NCBI RefSeq assembly: GCF_025791835.1
Contig: NZ_JAOXLP010000005.1
Location: 124,001 to 188,000 of the forward strand
Source: Roseomonas xinghualingensis
GTDB taxonomy: Bacteria; Pseudomonadota; Alphaproteobacteria; Acetobacterales; Acetobacteraceae
Direction of reading: 5' to 3'
Length of the DNA stretch: 64,000 nucleotides
Shown here one piece after another: positions 52,042-63,044 of the stretch. The notes beneath the pieces were generated by a model. That model saw only the letters and a list, made by a program, of their open reading frames with translations, searched no databases and was not told the DNA's origin. How positions within the stretch are numbered: position 1 is the stretch's first letter; the number at the start of each line of letters is the position of its first letter. A program made the translations under genes and the position numbers.

Positions 52042-53379
52042 TCAGCCGGCCAGGGTCTCCCGCCCTGCCTGTGTCGCCGCGACGGCGGCGGGAGCCGGTC
52101 CGCCCGCCATCCAGTCCAGCAGCTCCACCGTATGCGCCACCGGCAGCCCGCCGCCGCCAAGCTGGGTCAGGCAGCCGATATTGCCGGAGGCCACGATGTC
52201 CGCCCCCGTCCGGTGCAGGAATTCCAGCTTGCGGTCACGCAGCTTCGCGGCGATCTCCGGCTGGAGGATGTTGTAGGTGCCCGCGCTGCCGCAGCAGAGA
52301 TGCGCCTCCTGCGGCACCCGCACCGTGAAGCCCGCCTTTTCCAGCAGCGACTTCGGGATGCCGGTGATCTGCTGGCCATGTTGCAGGCTGCAGGCCGCAT
52401 GATAGGCCACGGTGATGCCCGGAGGCTCCCGGCTCGGCGCATAGCCGAACTTCGCCAGCACCTCGGAGACGTCCTTGGCCAGTTCCGAGATGCGCGCCGC
52501 GCGGTCGCGCAGCATGGGCGCCGCCTCGCGGAACATATGCCCGTAATCCTTCACCGTGGTGCCGCAGCCCGAGGCATTGATCACGATCGCGTCCAGGCCC
52601 TCGCCCTCCGCTTCCGCCGCCCAGGCCTCGATGTTGCGCCGCGCCTGGGCATGCGATTCATCCTGCCGCCCCATATGGTGCGTCAGCGCGCCGCAGCAGC
52701 CCTGGCGGGCGGTCACGATCACTTCGAGGCCCATCCGAGTCAGAAGCCGGATCGTCGCCTCGTTGATGGAGGGAGCCAGCACCGTCTGCGCGCAGCCCGT
52801 CAGCAGCGCCACGCGCCCACGCCGCTCCCCCTTACCCCGGTACACCGTCGCGCGCGCGGACTCGCCAGGAGGCGGAAGCACCTCCGGCGCCAGTTCCAGC
52901 ATGGCCCGCAACCGCTTCGCCGTCATGGAGGTACCGCCAAGCAGCCCCTTCAGCGGCTTCGCCGCCCGCGCGCCAGCCAGTGCCGCGCGGAACAAGGCCG
53001 GCCGCGGCAGAACCTTCGCCAGCACGCCTCGCAGCAGCCGATCCATGAGGGGGCGCTTGTAGGTTTCCTCGATATGGTGGCGGGCATGATCGACCAGATG
53101 CATGTAGTGCACGCCGCTCGGGCAGGTGGTCATGCAGGAGAGGCAGGAAAGGCAGCGATCCACATGCCGCGTCTCCTCCTCCGAGGCCGCGCGGCCGGAT
53201 TCCAGCATGTCCTTGATGAGGTAGATGCGCCCGCGCGGGCTATCCAGCTCGTCGCCCAGCAGCACGAAGGTCGGGCATGTGGCCGTACAGAAGCCGCAAT
53301 GCACGCAGGTCCGCAGGATCTGGTTGGATTCCCGCATCTCCGGATCGAGGAGTTGGGCTTCCGTGAATTCCGTACGCAT
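52042..53379 (-). CDS. glcF: Glycolate oxidase iron-sulfur subunit
   Basis: 445 residues. Two 4Fe-4S motifs: CVHCGFCTATCPTF near residue 25 and CLSCLSCMTTCPSG near residue 75. The two CCG (DUF224) domains contain TGCAQTVLAPSINEATIRLL, GCCGALTHHMG, NASGCGTTVKDYGHMF, HAACSLQHGQQITGIPKSLL and CCGSAGTYNIL. It carries electrons from the flavin subunits GlcD/GlcE to quinone during glycolate oxidation. glcD and glcE are not in the window; upstream lies a ~400-base gap. Confidence 0.94.
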   Translation of the reverse strand: MRTEFTEAQLLDPEMRESNQILRTCVHCGFCTATCPTFVLLGDELDSPRGRIYLIKDMLESGRAASEEETRHVDRCLSCLSCMTTCPSGVHYMHLVDHARHHIEETYKRPLMDRLLRGVLAKVLPRPALFRAALAGARAAKPLKGLLGGTSMTAKRLRAMLELAPEVLPPPGESARATVYRGKGERRGRVALLTGCAQTVLAPSINEATIRLLTRMGLEVIVTARQGCCGALTHHMGRQDESHAQARRNIEAWAAEAEGEGLDAIVINASGCGTTVKDYGHMFREAAPMLRDRAARISELAKDVSEVLAKFGYAPSREPPGITVAYHAACSLQHGQQITGIPKSLLEKAGFTVRVPQEAHLCCGSAGTYNILQPEIAAKLRDRKLEFLHRTGADIVASGNIGCLTQLGGGGLPVAHTVELLDWMAGGPAPAAVAATQAGRETLAG

Positions 53380-53494
53380 CCGTGCACCGCATTCTCTTCA
53401 GGGCAACCATACGCTCCCGATACCGTTGGTCTAGACGAAGAACGGGCCGCCGGGATCAAGCCTCGGTGGTTATCGAAGGAACCCGGAAAACCGA

Positions 53495-53716
53495 ATGCCA
53501 AACCTGCCCCTGCATCACGCGCGCCCTCTCCGGGCGGACCAATCACGCCTTGGTCAGACCGAGATGACGCGACAGGCCAAGCTGCTGGCGGTGCCCGGCA
53601 ATCCCAGCACACGTTTTCCCGGTGATGGCGGGAGCAGGCTGGTGAACGGGGCCGGACGCGCCGATTGGGCGGCGGCGCGGCAAGCTCGTTCGGTCTGGGC
53701 GCGCGAAGACCAATAG
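53495..53716 (+). CDS. Possible small gene between glcF and purA
   Basis: The only notable content of the 399-base gap 53380-53778. A 73-codon frame with a weak GGAA ribosome binding site; its third-base G/C bias is lower than in clear genes and I see no family. Its main support is a plus-strand intrinsic terminator 25 bases after its stop, with no other plus-strand gene to terminate. A non-coding RNA is an equally good explanation. Confidence 0.25.
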   Translation: MPNLPLHHARPLRADQSRLGQTEMTRQAKLLAVPGNPSTRFPGDGGSRLVNGAGRADWAAARQARSVWAREDQ

Positions 53717-53741
53717 GCTTCAGAGCCTCCCAGGAATCCTG

Positions 53742-53774
53742 AAGGGCGCGCCTCTTCCGAGGACGCGCCCTTTT
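53742..53774 (+). terminator. Intrinsic terminator facing plus-strand transcription
   Basis: AAGGGCGCG-CCTC pairs with GAGG-A-CGCGCCCTT (13 bp with one bulged A) around TTCC, followed by TTTT on the plus strand. It lies four bases past the purA stop, but the T run has the polarity for plus-strand RNA. Confidence 0.75.
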
Positions 53775-53778
53775 GGTG

Positions 53779-55068
<1,290 letters not shown>

Positions 55069-55072
55069 GGAA

Positions 55073-56215
55073 TTACTCCTCGGTCAGGAGCACGGCATCT
55101 CCGCCGCGCAATTCATGCGTGCAGCCCAGCGCACGCGCCGTATCGGAAGCCGACAGCGCGGCCACGGTGACGAAGCCGGCGCGACGGAGCGCGGCGGCGG
55201 CGGCGGGATCATGCCCCGCCGGAAGGAAGACGCGATCGGGAGAAGGCGCAGCCGGCGCAGCGCGCAGCGCGGCATCCGGATAAAGGCTGAGGCCGGTCGC
55301 CGGCTCCTCCCCGCTCATGTAGCGGCCGCCACGGCCCAGCTCTCCCGTCCGCCCCGGCCCGTAGAGGGTGAAGGCAACGCCGGTGTGGTAGCGGAAGCCC
55401 CGGAACTCCACCGGATCGAGGGTGATGCGCAGCTTCGGCAGGCGGCGCCGCAGGGCGGCGATCACCTCGGCGGCATTGTCGGCGATGCGGCGCGGCACCT
55501 CCGGCAGCGGCGCGGCGCGCAGGGCTTCCAGCGCCCTGTCAGCTGGGCCGGCGGCCGCCAGAAGACCGGTCAGGAAGATGGCGGGCGGTCCGGCCAGTTC
55601 GGCCAGCCGCGCCACCTCGGCGGCGTCCTTGCGGTCCAGCGCCCGCGCAAGGCGGCTGCGCGCGGGGCCTTCCAGCCCGGCCGCATCCAGCAAGGCGGGG
55701 GACATCGCTGGCAGTGTGATGTCCAGCCCCACGTCCTGGATGCCGACCGCTGTCAGCGCCTCAACGCCCAGCGCGGCTGCCTCGGCATCCGCCTCCGGGC
55801 TGTCCACGCCGATCAGCTCCACGCCCAGCTGCGGCAGCTGCCGCTCCGGCGCGATCTGCGTGCCGCGCACCCGCAGCACCTGGCCGGCATAGGAAAGGCG
55901 CAGCGGGCGCGGCACGTCGCGCAGCCGGGTCGCGGCGATCCGCGCCACCTGCGGGGTGGTGTCGGCGCGCAGCCCCATCATGCGCTGGCTCACCGGGTCC
56001 ATCAGGCGGAAGGTCTGATCCGCCAGTGCGGCGCCCGAGCCGGTCAGCAGCCCTTCCTCAAATTCCAGGAGCGGCGGCTTCACCCGCTCGTAGCCATGGC
56101 TCGCGAAGACCGCCATCATCGCCTCGACAAGCGCTGCCTCCTGCGCCGCCTCGGGGGGCAGCAGGTCGGACAGGCCAGCGGGCAGGAGGGCCGGGTTGGG
56201 CGGGTCGTCGGTCAT
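55073..56215 (-). CDS. hisZ: ATP phosphoribosyltransferase regulatory subunit
   Basis: 380 residues, class-II tRNA-synthetase-like fold without synthetase catalytic residues. Recognisable parts: [60 protein letters not shown] and [20 protein letters not shown]. It activates the short form of HisG, which must be elsewhere. Directly upstream of purA. Confidence 0.9.
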   Translation of the reverse strand: MTDDPPNPALLPAGLSDLLPPEAAQEAALVEAMMAVFASHGYERVKPPLLEFEEGLLTGSGAALADQTFRLMDPVSQRMMGLRADTTPQVARIAATRLRDVPRPLRLSYAGQVLRVRGTQIAPERQLPQLGVELIGVDSPEADAEAAALGVEALTAVGIQDVGLDITLPAMSPALLDAAGLEGPARSRLARALDRKDAAEVARLAELAGPPAIFLTGLLAAAGPADRALEALRAAPLPEVPRRIADNAAEVIAALRRRLPKLRITLDPVEFRGFRYHTGVAFTLYGPGRTGELGRGGRYMSGEEPATGLSLYPDAALRAAPAAPSPDRVFLPAGHDPAAAAALRRAGFVTVAALSASDTARALGCTHELRGGDAVLLTEE

Positions 56216-56389
56216 GAGGAAGGAGAAGACGCTCGCGGTTTTTGCGCGGGGTGAATGGCAGCGGCAGCCCGATGCCGCAAGCCCGCATGGCTCAGGTCAG
56301 GGGCCGGACCACCTCATGGCGGCCTCGGGCGCTGCTTTGCGGGGGCTTCGTACCGAACCGATCATACCCGCAGGTGTTGCTTCCAGATC

Positions 56390-56914
56390 ATGAAATCCTG
56401 GCCACTCGCCCTCTCCCTTCTCCTGTCCCTGGCGGCCTGCGGCGACACTCCGCGGAACCTGCTGGGGCAGATCCGCGTGGCCGATCCGCTGCGCATCGTC
56501 GCCCGCGCAGCGCCCTTCGAATTTGGCGAGACAGAGCGACTCAGGGGACGACCGGCCGAGGCCGCTGATGCCGCCGCGCGCATCGAAGAGTTCGCCAACG
56601 CCGCGGAAACCGATCCCCTCTGGACCCATCCCCGCAACCCCACCCTCCTACCCCAGCTGCAAATGGCGCGGAGCGAGTTCCGCCAGGCTCTGGGGATCTC
56701 CCCCCGCGTCCCAAACACGGTCGCCATCACCGCGCTCGATGGAGCCGCGAGGGCGCTCTATCGCTACAACACGCCGGCCGCCGAGGTGGCCCTCGCCCCG
56801 ATCGGCGGCGGCACCGTCCTCGCCCGCCTCTCCAACCTCCCTCGCCTGCCCCGGGTAGAGGATGCCTCGCAGGCCCTGGCGATCGAGGCGAACACGTCCC
56901 AGTTTGGCCGCTAA
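56390..56914 (+). CDS. Putative lipoprotein, unknown function
   Basis: 174 residues from ATG at 56390; the longer frame is not credible. The leader KSWPLALSLLLSLAACGD has a good lipobox (LAAC). The mature part is rich in Ala and Arg with a predicted helix AEAADAAARIEEFANAAETD and a strand-like end VALAPIGGGTVLARLSNLP. No recognised family. It is divergent from hisZ. Confidence 0.62.
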   Translation: MKSWPLALSLLLSLAACGDTPRNLLGQIRVADPLRIVARAAPFEFGETERLRGRPAEAADAAARIEEFANAAETDPLWTHPRNPTLLPQLQMARSEFRQALGISPRVPNTVAITALDGAARALYRYNTPAAEVALAPIGGGTVLARLSNLPRLPRVEDASQALAIEANTSQFGR

Positions 56915-56973
56915 CCGCCCCTTCACCATCCGGCCCGCAGGATCACCCGGCCAGGACGGCCGGAGGGATCACC

Positions 56974-59094
56974 TTGCACCAGCAACCCACGCCTGCCCCA
57001 CAGGCAGGCTGGCCAGATGCCTTCACAGGGGCGGAGTCCCCCGAGACCGCCACCACCCGCGCCCTCGCCCTCCACCAGGCAGGCGGGCTCGCAGCTGCGG
57101 AACCCATCTACCGGGCCGTGCTGACGCACCACCCCGCGTATTTCCCTGCCCTGCACCTGCTTGGCCTGCTCCGCGCCATGATGGGCGATCCAGCCGGTGC
57201 CGTGCCCTTCCTGCGGCGTGCCATTGCGGCCGACCCAGGTCATGGCTTCGTCCACAGCAATCTGGGCAACGCCCTGGTGGAACTCGGCCATGCAAAGGAG
57301 GGGCTGGAATGCTTCGACCGTGCCATTGCCCTCGATCCGGGCCTGCTGGAGGCGCGCATCGGCCGCGGCAACGCCCTCCATGCCCTTGGCCGCCATGACG
57401 AGTCTCTCGCCGCCCATGATTCCGCCCGTGCGCTCGGCGCCGACATGCCGGAGTTGCACAACAACCGTGGCAATGCCCTCCGTGCCCTGAAACGCCCCGA
57501 GGAAGCACTGGCCGCCTATGACGAGGCCCTCGCTCGCCAGCCCACCTATGCCGCCGCCCATGCGAATCGGGCGACGGCCCTTTCCGACCTGAATCGCGAT
57601 GCGGAGGCGCTGGCCAGCATCGGCATCGCCCTCATGCTCCGTCCCGATGATCCTGGCGCGCTGAACACCCAGGGCGTGATCCTCCGCGCCCTCCAGCGCC
57701 CGGAGGAGGCCCTGGCCAGCTTCGACCGCGCCATTGCCCTGGCGCCGCGGCTGGCCGATGCCCATGCCAGCCGCACCGCCGCGCTCTGTGACCTCGGCCG
57801 CCATGAGGAGGCCCTGGCCAGCGCCGACGCCGCGCTGGCCCTCTCCGACTCCGCCGCCGCCCATCGCAACCGCGCCGCTGCCCTGGCCCGGCTTGACCGC
57901 CATGCCGAGGCCGAAGCCGCGGACCGCGCCGCGCTGCGCACCAACGAGGCTTCGGGCGAGGCCTGGAACGGGCGCGGCAATGCCCTGGTCGAGCTGGGCC
58001 GCTTCGAGGAAGCTTTGGAGTGCTTCACCCGCGCCGATGACCTGCACCCCGGCAACCGCAGCATCTCCTACAATCGCGGCAATGCGCTGCGCGGCCTGGG
58101 CCGCCATGAGGAAGCCATCCAGGCCTTCCGCCGGGCCCAATCCATCGATCCCGATTTTGCGGACGCCCATTGGAACGAAGCGCTGAGCCGCCTTGCCCTG
58201 GGGGAGCTGGAAGCCGGTTTCGCCGGATATGAATGGCGCTGGCGCCGCAAGGGCCATGCACCGCACCGCCATGCCGCCAGCCCGCTCTGGCACGGCGAGG
58301 AAATGGCAGGCGAGACCCTCCTCCTCCATGCCGAGCAGGGGCTGGGCGATACCATCCAGATGGCGCGCTACCTGCCCCTGGCCGCGGCGCGCGGCGCGCG
58401 TGTGGTGCTGGAGGTACAGCCCCCGTTGATCCCGTTGCTGCGCGGCATGAAAGGCGTGGCGGAAATCATCACGCCGGGCGACGAAGCCCCGCCGCACGCC
58501 GCGCAGTGCCCACTGATGAGCCTTCCCATGGCGCTTGGCACGGGAAGCGACAGTATCCCGGCCCCCATCCGCTTTCCAGCCATCGACCCGATGCGGGTTG
58601 CGGCCTGGAACCAGAGCCTGCCCAGCGGCCGCCTGCGCCTGGGCATCGCCTGTTCCGGCAATCCGAGGCATCTGGGCGACAAGCACCGCTCCATCCCACT
58701 GGAGCGCTTCGCGGCGCTGCTCGGGCCCGATGTGGACGCCTACCTCATCCAGACCGAGCTGCGCCCGGCTGATGCGGCCTTCCTCGCCACCAGGCCGAAC
58801 TTCACCGATCTCGGCCCGCGCCTGACCAGCTTCACCGAGACCGCCGCCGCCCTGGAAGCGATGGATGCCATCGTCTGCGTGGACACCAGCGTCGCCCATC
58901 TGGCCGGTACGCTGGGGCGCCCCGTGCACCTGCTGCTGCCGCCCCTGCCCGACTGGCGGTGGATGCTCGATCGCCCGGATGCGCCCTGGTACCCCGGCAT
59001 GCGCCTCCACCGCCGCGCCCGGGGTGAGGAATGGGATACCGTTATCGCGCGGATCGCCGAGATCCTTCTGGCAGAAGCCCGGCTTGCGGCGTGA
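56974..59094 (+). CDS. TPR protein with C-terminal GT9-like glycosyltransferase domain
   Basis: 706 residues from TTG at 56974, six bases after GGAGGG. Roughly residues 30-420 hold about ten TPR units (e.g. HSNLGNALVELGHAKEGLEC; NNRGNALRALKRPEEALAAY; SYNRGNALRGLGRHEEAIQA). The C-terminal ~280 residues look like the heptosyltransferase-type domain: LLLHAEQGLGDTIQMARYLP, RLGIACSGNPRHLGDKHRSI and AMDAIVCVDTSVAHLAGTLG. Related proteins glycosylate surface polysaccharides or flagellins. It stands alone; donor and acceptor are unknown. Confidence 0.85.
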   Translation: MHQQPTPAPQAGWPDAFTGAESPETATTRALALHQAGGLAAAEPIYRAVLTHHPAYFPALHLLGLLRAMMGDPAGAVPFLRRAIAADPGHGFVHSNLGNALVELGHAKEGLECFDRAIALDPGLLEARIGRGNALHALGRHDESLAAHDSARALGADMPELHNNRGNALRALKRPEEALAAYDEALARQPTYAAAHANRATALSDLNRDAEALASIGIALMLRPDDPGALNTQGVILRALQRPEEALASFDRAIALAPRLADAHASRTAALCDLGRHEEALASADAALALSDSAAAHRNRAAALARLDRHAEAEAADRAALRTNEASGEAWNGRGNALVELGRFEEALECFTRADDLHPGNRSISYNRGNALRGLGRHEEAIQAFRRAQSIDPDFADAHWNEALSRLALGELEAGFAGYEWRWRRKGHAPHRHAASPLWHGEEMAGETLLLHAEQGLGDTIQMARYLPLAAARGARVVLEVQPPLIPLLRGMKGVAEIITPGDEAPPHAAQCPLMSLPMALGTGSDSIPAPIRFPAIDPMRVAAWNQSLPSGRLRLGIACSGNPRHLGDKHRSIPLERFAALLGPDVDAYLIQTELRPADAAFLATRPNFTDLGPRLTSFTETAAALEAMDAIVCVDTSVAHLAGTLGRPVHLLLPPLPDWRWMLDRPDAPWYPGMRLHRRARGEEWDTVIARIAEILLAEARLAA

Positions 59095-59098
59095 AGCC

Positions 59099-60529
59099 TC
59101 AGGCATCCTTCGCCTGGGAAAGGGGCCGCGCCACGGATTCCAGTGAGCGCCCTTCCGCCGCGAAGCCGAGCTTCCACTCCGTCCCCGCCGCCACCAGCAT
59201 CAGCGCCGCGCCCAGCAGGTAGCCCCACATGATATCGATGCGCTCCCCGCCCTCGATCAGTGCGCCGAACAGCGCAGGCCCGACCACGCCGCCCACCAGC
59301 GTGCCGAAGGCGTAGAACAGCGCGATGCCCATGGCGCGCATCTCCAGCGGAAAGCTTTCCCCCACCGTCAGATAGGCCGCGGAGGCCGCCGCGGAGGCGA
59401 AGAAGAAGATCACGGTCCAGGCCGCCGTCTGCTCCCAGGCGGAGAGCCAGCCCTGCGCGAAGGCGAAGCCCGTGAGCGCCATGAGCAGTCCGGCAATGGC
59501 ATAGGTGGCGGTGATCATCACGCGCCTGCCGATCGTATCGAAGAAATGTCCCAGCAGAAGCGGCCCGGCCAGGTTGCCCAGCGCGAAAGGCAACATGAAC
59601 CAGCCGATCTGCGCCGAGGGGATGTCGTAGAAGCGCGTGAGCACCAGCGCGTAGGTGAAGAACACCGCATTGTAGCAGAAGGCCTGGCAGGCCATGAGCA
59701 CGATCCCGAGCACGGCCCGCTGGGGATAGGTGCGGATCAGGGTAGTCGCCACCTCGCCGAGGGTGGTGTGGGTACGCGGATCGATCCGGATCGGCTCCCC
59801 CGTCACCGGTGGCAGCGGCCCCTTTTCCCGCGCAACCCAGGCCTCGATGTCGCTAACGATCTTCTCGGCTTCCTCCTTGCGCCCATGCGTCATCAGCCAG
59901 CGCGGGCTTTCCGGAATCCACTTCCGCAGGATCAACACCGAGAGGGAGAGTGCGCCGCCCACGCCGAAGGCGAGCCGCCAGCCGAGTTCCGGATCGATCA
60001 CTGCGGGGTCCAGCAGCACGATCGAGGAGGCCGCGCCGATGGCCGCTCCCCCCCAGAACGTGCCGTTCACGGCCAGATCCGTGGTTCCGCGTCGCCGCGC
60101 GGGGATCAACTCCTGGATGGCCGAATTCACGGCGGAGTACTCCCCCCCGATTCCCGCCCCGGTCAGGAAGCGGAAAAACGCGAAGGACCAGAAATCCCAG
60201 GAGAAGCCGGTGGCGATGGTCGCCAGGAGATAGACCATCACGGTCAGGGTGAAGAGCTTCTTCCGCCCGAGCCGGTCCGTCAGCCAACCGAAGAAGAGCG
60301 CCCCGCTGACCGCACCGAGAAGATAGGCGGAGGCCGTTAACCCGACCTGGGTTTCCGTCAGTCGCAGGCGCGGGCTTTCATGAATGGCGCCGGCCAGGGA
60401 GCCGACCAGCGTGACCTCAAGCCCGTCCAAGGTCCAGGTCACGCCCAGCGCCACCACCACCAGCCAATGGAATCGTCCCCAGGGCAGACGATCCAGACGG
60501 TTCGGGATGTCGGTGGTGAAGCTTTTCAT
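59099..60529 (-). CDS. MFS transporter (sugar/acid porter type)
   Basis: 476 residues, twelve predicted spans. MFS motifs: GALFFGWLTDRLGRKKLFTL between helices 2 and 3, and GRRVMITATYAI in the second half. A central loop of ~60 residues (WLMTHGRKEEAEKIVSDIEA) and FRFLTGAGIGGEYSAVNSAI are typical of the AAHS or sugar-porter branch. Substrate unknown, likely an organic acid. It lies 63 bases after serC on the same strand. Confidence 0.88.
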   Translation of the reverse strand: MKSFTTDIPNRLDRLPWGRFHWLVVVALGVTWTLDGLEVTLVGSLAGAIHESPRLRLTETQVGLTASAYLLGAVSGALFFGWLTDRLGRKKLFTLTVMVYLLATIATGFSWDFWSFAFFRFLTGAGIGGEYSAVNSAIQELIPARRRGTTDLAVNGTFWGGAAIGAASSIVLLDPAVIDPELGWRLAFGVGGALSLSVLILRKWIPESPRWLMTHGRKEEAEKIVSDIEAWVAREKGPLPPVTGEPIRIDPRTHTTLGEVATTLIRTYPQRAVLGIVLMACQAFCYNAVFFTYALVLTRFYDIPSAQIGWFMLPFALGNLAGPLLLGHFFDTIGRRVMITATYAIAGLLMALTGFAFAQGWLSAWEQTAAWTVIFFFASAAASAAYLTVGESFPLEMRAMGIALFYAFGTLVGGVVGPALFGALIEGGERIDIMWGYLLGAALMLVAAGTEWKLGFAAEGRSLESVARPLSQAKDA

Positions 60530-60592
60530 CGTTTCCTTCCTGAGACGCCGCCTGCGGAACCGCGCGGCGCCCGGAAGGTTCCAGCCGATCCG

Positions 60593-61795
60593 TTAGGACG
60601 TGCCGTCCTCATGCGCCAGTTCCATGGCCAATTCGGCGAAAGCCCAGTCCAGCCAGGGCAGCAAGGCCTGGATGTCGGAGGTTTCCACCGTCGCGCCGCC
60701 CCAGATCCGCAGGCCCGGCGGTGCGTCGCGATAGGGAGCGATGTCGAGCGCGACCCCTTCCGCCTCCAGGATCGCCGCCAAGCGCTTGGCGGCCTTGGCC
60801 TGCCCGGCCGCATCCATGGCGGTGAACCAGGGCACGGTGATTTTCAGGCAGATCGAGGTGCAGGAGCGCGTGGCCGGGTCCTCGGCCAGGAAATCAGCCC
60901 AGCCACTGCTCGCGACCCAATGCGCCACCGCGGCCAGATTTGCCTCGGAGCGGGCAATCAGCGCGTCCAGCCCGCCAATGGCCTCCGCCCAGCGAAGCCC
61001 GTCCAGCACATCCTCAACGGCGAGCATGGAGGGGGTGTTGATCGTGTCGCCCTGGAAGATACCCTCGATCAACTTTCCGCCCTTGGTCAGGCGGAAGATC
61101 TTGGGCAGCGGCCGCCCCGAGTCGAAGGATTCCAGCCGCGCCACCGCGCGGGGCGAAAGCGCCAGCATTCCATGCGCCGCCTCGCCGCCCAGCACCTTCT
61201 GCCAGGACCATGTCACCACATCGAGCTTGTCCCAGGGCAGGTGCATGGCGAAGGCGGCTGAGGTCGCGTCGCAGATCGCCAGGCCGTCGCGCTCATCCGC
61301 GATGAAGTCGGCATGGGGCAGGCGCACGCCGCTCGTCGTGCCGTTCCAGACGAAGACCACATCCCGCGCCGGATCCACCGGATCGAGCGCCGGCAGTTGC
61401 CCATAGGGTGCCTCGCGCAGCCGGATGTCGGGTAGCTTCAGCTGAGTCGCGATATCGGTGGCCCATTCCTTCGAGAAGGATTCCCACACCAGCACATCCA
61501 CGCCGCGCGCGCCCAGGGCCGACCACAGCACCATTTCCACGGCGCCGGTGTCGGAGGCCGGCACCAGGCCCAGGCGCCAATCGGGGGGCATGCCAAGAAT
61601 GGCCTTCGAGCGCTCGATCACCTCCGTGATCCGCGCCTTTGGCTCCTTCGCCCGATGGCTGCGCCCGAGCATCGCCCCTTCCAGCGCCGCCAGCGACCAG
61701 CCCGGCCGCTTGGCGCAGGGTCCGGAGGAGAAGCGCGGATTCACCGGGCGCTTGGCCGGCCTCGCGGCATCCAGGTCTTTCGTCGCTGCGCCCAT
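60593..61795 (-). CDS. serC: Phosphoserine transaminase
   Basis: 400 residues from ATG at 61795, which follows AGAGG; a start at 61825 is possible. This is the alphaproteobacterial/archaeal SerC type: [40 protein letters not shown] and the PLP lysine in [23 protein letters not shown]-like segments include [19 protein letters not shown]. It makes phosphoserine from 3-phosphohydroxypyruvate in serine synthesis, and may also serve pyridoxine synthesis. serA is not next to it. Confidence 0.93.
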   Translation of the reverse strand: MGAATKDLDAARPAKRPVNPRFSSGPCAKRPGWSLAALEGAMLGRSHRAKEPKARITEVIERSKAILGMPPDWRLGLVPASDTGAVEMVLWSALGARGVDVLVWESFSKEWATDIATQLKLPDIRLREAPYGQLPALDPVDPARDVVFVWNGTTSGVRLPHADFIADERDGLAICDATSAAFAMHLPWDKLDVVTWSWQKVLGGEAAHGMLALSPRAVARLESFDSGRPLPKIFRLTKGGKLIEGIFQGDTINTPSMLAVEDVLDGLRWAEAIGGLDALIARSEANLAAVAHWVASSGWADFLAEDPATRSCTSICLKITVPWFTAMDAAGQAKAAKRLAAILEAEGVALDIAPYRDAPPGLRIWGGATVETSDIQALLPWLDWAFAELAMELAHEDGTS

Positions 61796-61958
61796 GCGGG
61801 CCACCTCTCGCGAAACGCCGCCCATCCAGGAGGGAGGCGGGCCATGCGCGCCCCGGCGGGGCGGCGGGGCCGAGGGCTAGCCCCCGCCTCCCTCCCCGGT
61901 CAAGCAAGCAGAGGCACCACGCACGCAACCCACCGCCCGGCGCCCCGTTGCGCCGGGC

Positions 61959-62993
61959 ATGACACGACACGCCACCGCCACCCTCCTCATCCTTCTGGCG
62001 GTCATCGCGCTGGTCGGCTGGGCGGCTCCCAGCTTCGTCCTCATCATCTTCGCCTCCTGCCTTCTGGCCGTGGCATTGCGCGCGGCGGGTGTTCCCCTCG
62101 CCGAACGGCTGAACATCGCCCCGCATTGGGGCGTGATGATCATGGCGCTGCTGGCGCTTGCCGCCATCGGCCTGCTGCTCTGGTTCGGCTTCGCCGGCCT
62201 TGCCGCGCAGATCCGGGAATTCGCCGAGGCTGCCCCACGTGTTCTGCGGGATGTGGTGGAGATGGCGAGCGGCCTGCCGGGTGCGGACTGGCTGCAGCGG
62301 AACATCACCCCGGAGCAAGTACAGCCCTCACCCCAGGCAGCGGCGAACATTGCCCTGGCCGGAGTGGACAACACGCTGAGCGCGCTGGGTAACTTCCTGC
62401 TCGTGCTGCTGCTGGGCCTCTATATCGGCGCAGATCCCACGCTCTACCGGAATGGCGCCCTTGCCCTGCTGTCCCCGGGTCTGCGTCCGCGTGGCGAGGC
62501 CACGCTGAATGCCATGGCTCATGCCCTTCGCGGATGGCTGCTCGGCCAGATGTTCGCCATGGCGGTCAGCGGTGCCCTCACCTTCCTCGGCCTCTGGGCG
62601 CTGGGCGTGCCACTAGCGGGCCTGCTTTCCATCCTCACCGCCATTTTCGGCTTCATCCCCTATATCGGCCCGGTGATCGGCTGCGTTCCCGCGATGCTGA
62701 TCGCCGCTTCGGAGGACCCGTCGCTGGTGCCGTGGGTCGTCGGGCTCTTTGTGCTCGTGCAGAATATCGAGGGTAACTTCCTGACGCCGATGGTTCAGAA
62801 GCAATCCTCCGACGTGCCGCCTGCCCTGCTGCTCGGCGCACAGGCGCTATTCGGCAGCGGCCTTGGCTTCCTCGGAATCCTGCTGGCGGCACCGATCGCA
62901 GCCGCCGCGATGGCCGCGATCCGCGTCTCCTATGTGGAGGGCTGGGTCGAGGATCCGGGTGACGCGACGGAAAAGACGCTGATTCGTCCGTGA
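61959..62993 (+). CDS. AI-2E family transporter
   Basis: 344 residues with eight predicted spans: HATATLLILLAVIALVGWAA, a large cytosolic/periplasmic loop between spans 3 and 4 (LVELASGLPG-like DVVEMASGLPGADWLQRNI), GNFLLVLLLGLYIGADPTLY, FIPYIGPVIGCVPAMLIAAS and VQNIEGNFLTPMVQKQSSDV, the last being a family hallmark. Members export small molecules or act as Na+/H+ exchangers; the substrate is unknown. Divergent from serC, with its own terminator. Confidence 0.9.
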   Translation: MTRHATATLLILLAVIALVGWAAPSFVLIIFASCLLAVALRAAGVPLAERLNIAPHWGVMIMALLALAAIGLLLWFGFAGLAAQIREFAEAAPRVLRDVVEMASGLPGADWLQRNITPEQVQPSPQAAANIALAGVDNTLSALGNFLLVLLLGLYIGADPTLYRNGALALLSPGLRPRGEATLNAMAHALRGWLLGQMFAMAVSGALTFLGLWALGVPLAGLLSILTAIFGFIPYIGPVIGCVPAMLIAASEDPSLVPWVVGLFVLVQNIEGNFLTPMVQKQSSDVPPALLLGAQALFGSGLGFLGILLAAPIAAAAMAAIRVSYVEGWVEDPGDATEKTLIRP

Positions 62994-63000
62994 CCGGGAA

Positions 63001-63028
63001 AGGGCCGCGAGAAGGCGGCCCTCTTTCG
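63001..63028 (+). terminator. Terminator of the AI-2E transporter gene
   Basis: AGGGCCGC (63001-63008) pairs with GCGGCCCT (63015-63022) across GAGAAG, preceded by AAA and followed by CTTTC. It also suits the convergent gene at 63045. Confidence 0.75.
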
Positions 63029-63044
63029 CCCTCCTGCCGCGAAC

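Noticed and set aside
56923..59106. A 727-codon minus-strand frame
   Set aside because: Exact antisense of the TPR-glycosyltransferase gene; its glycine-rich periodicity only mirrors the TPR repeats.
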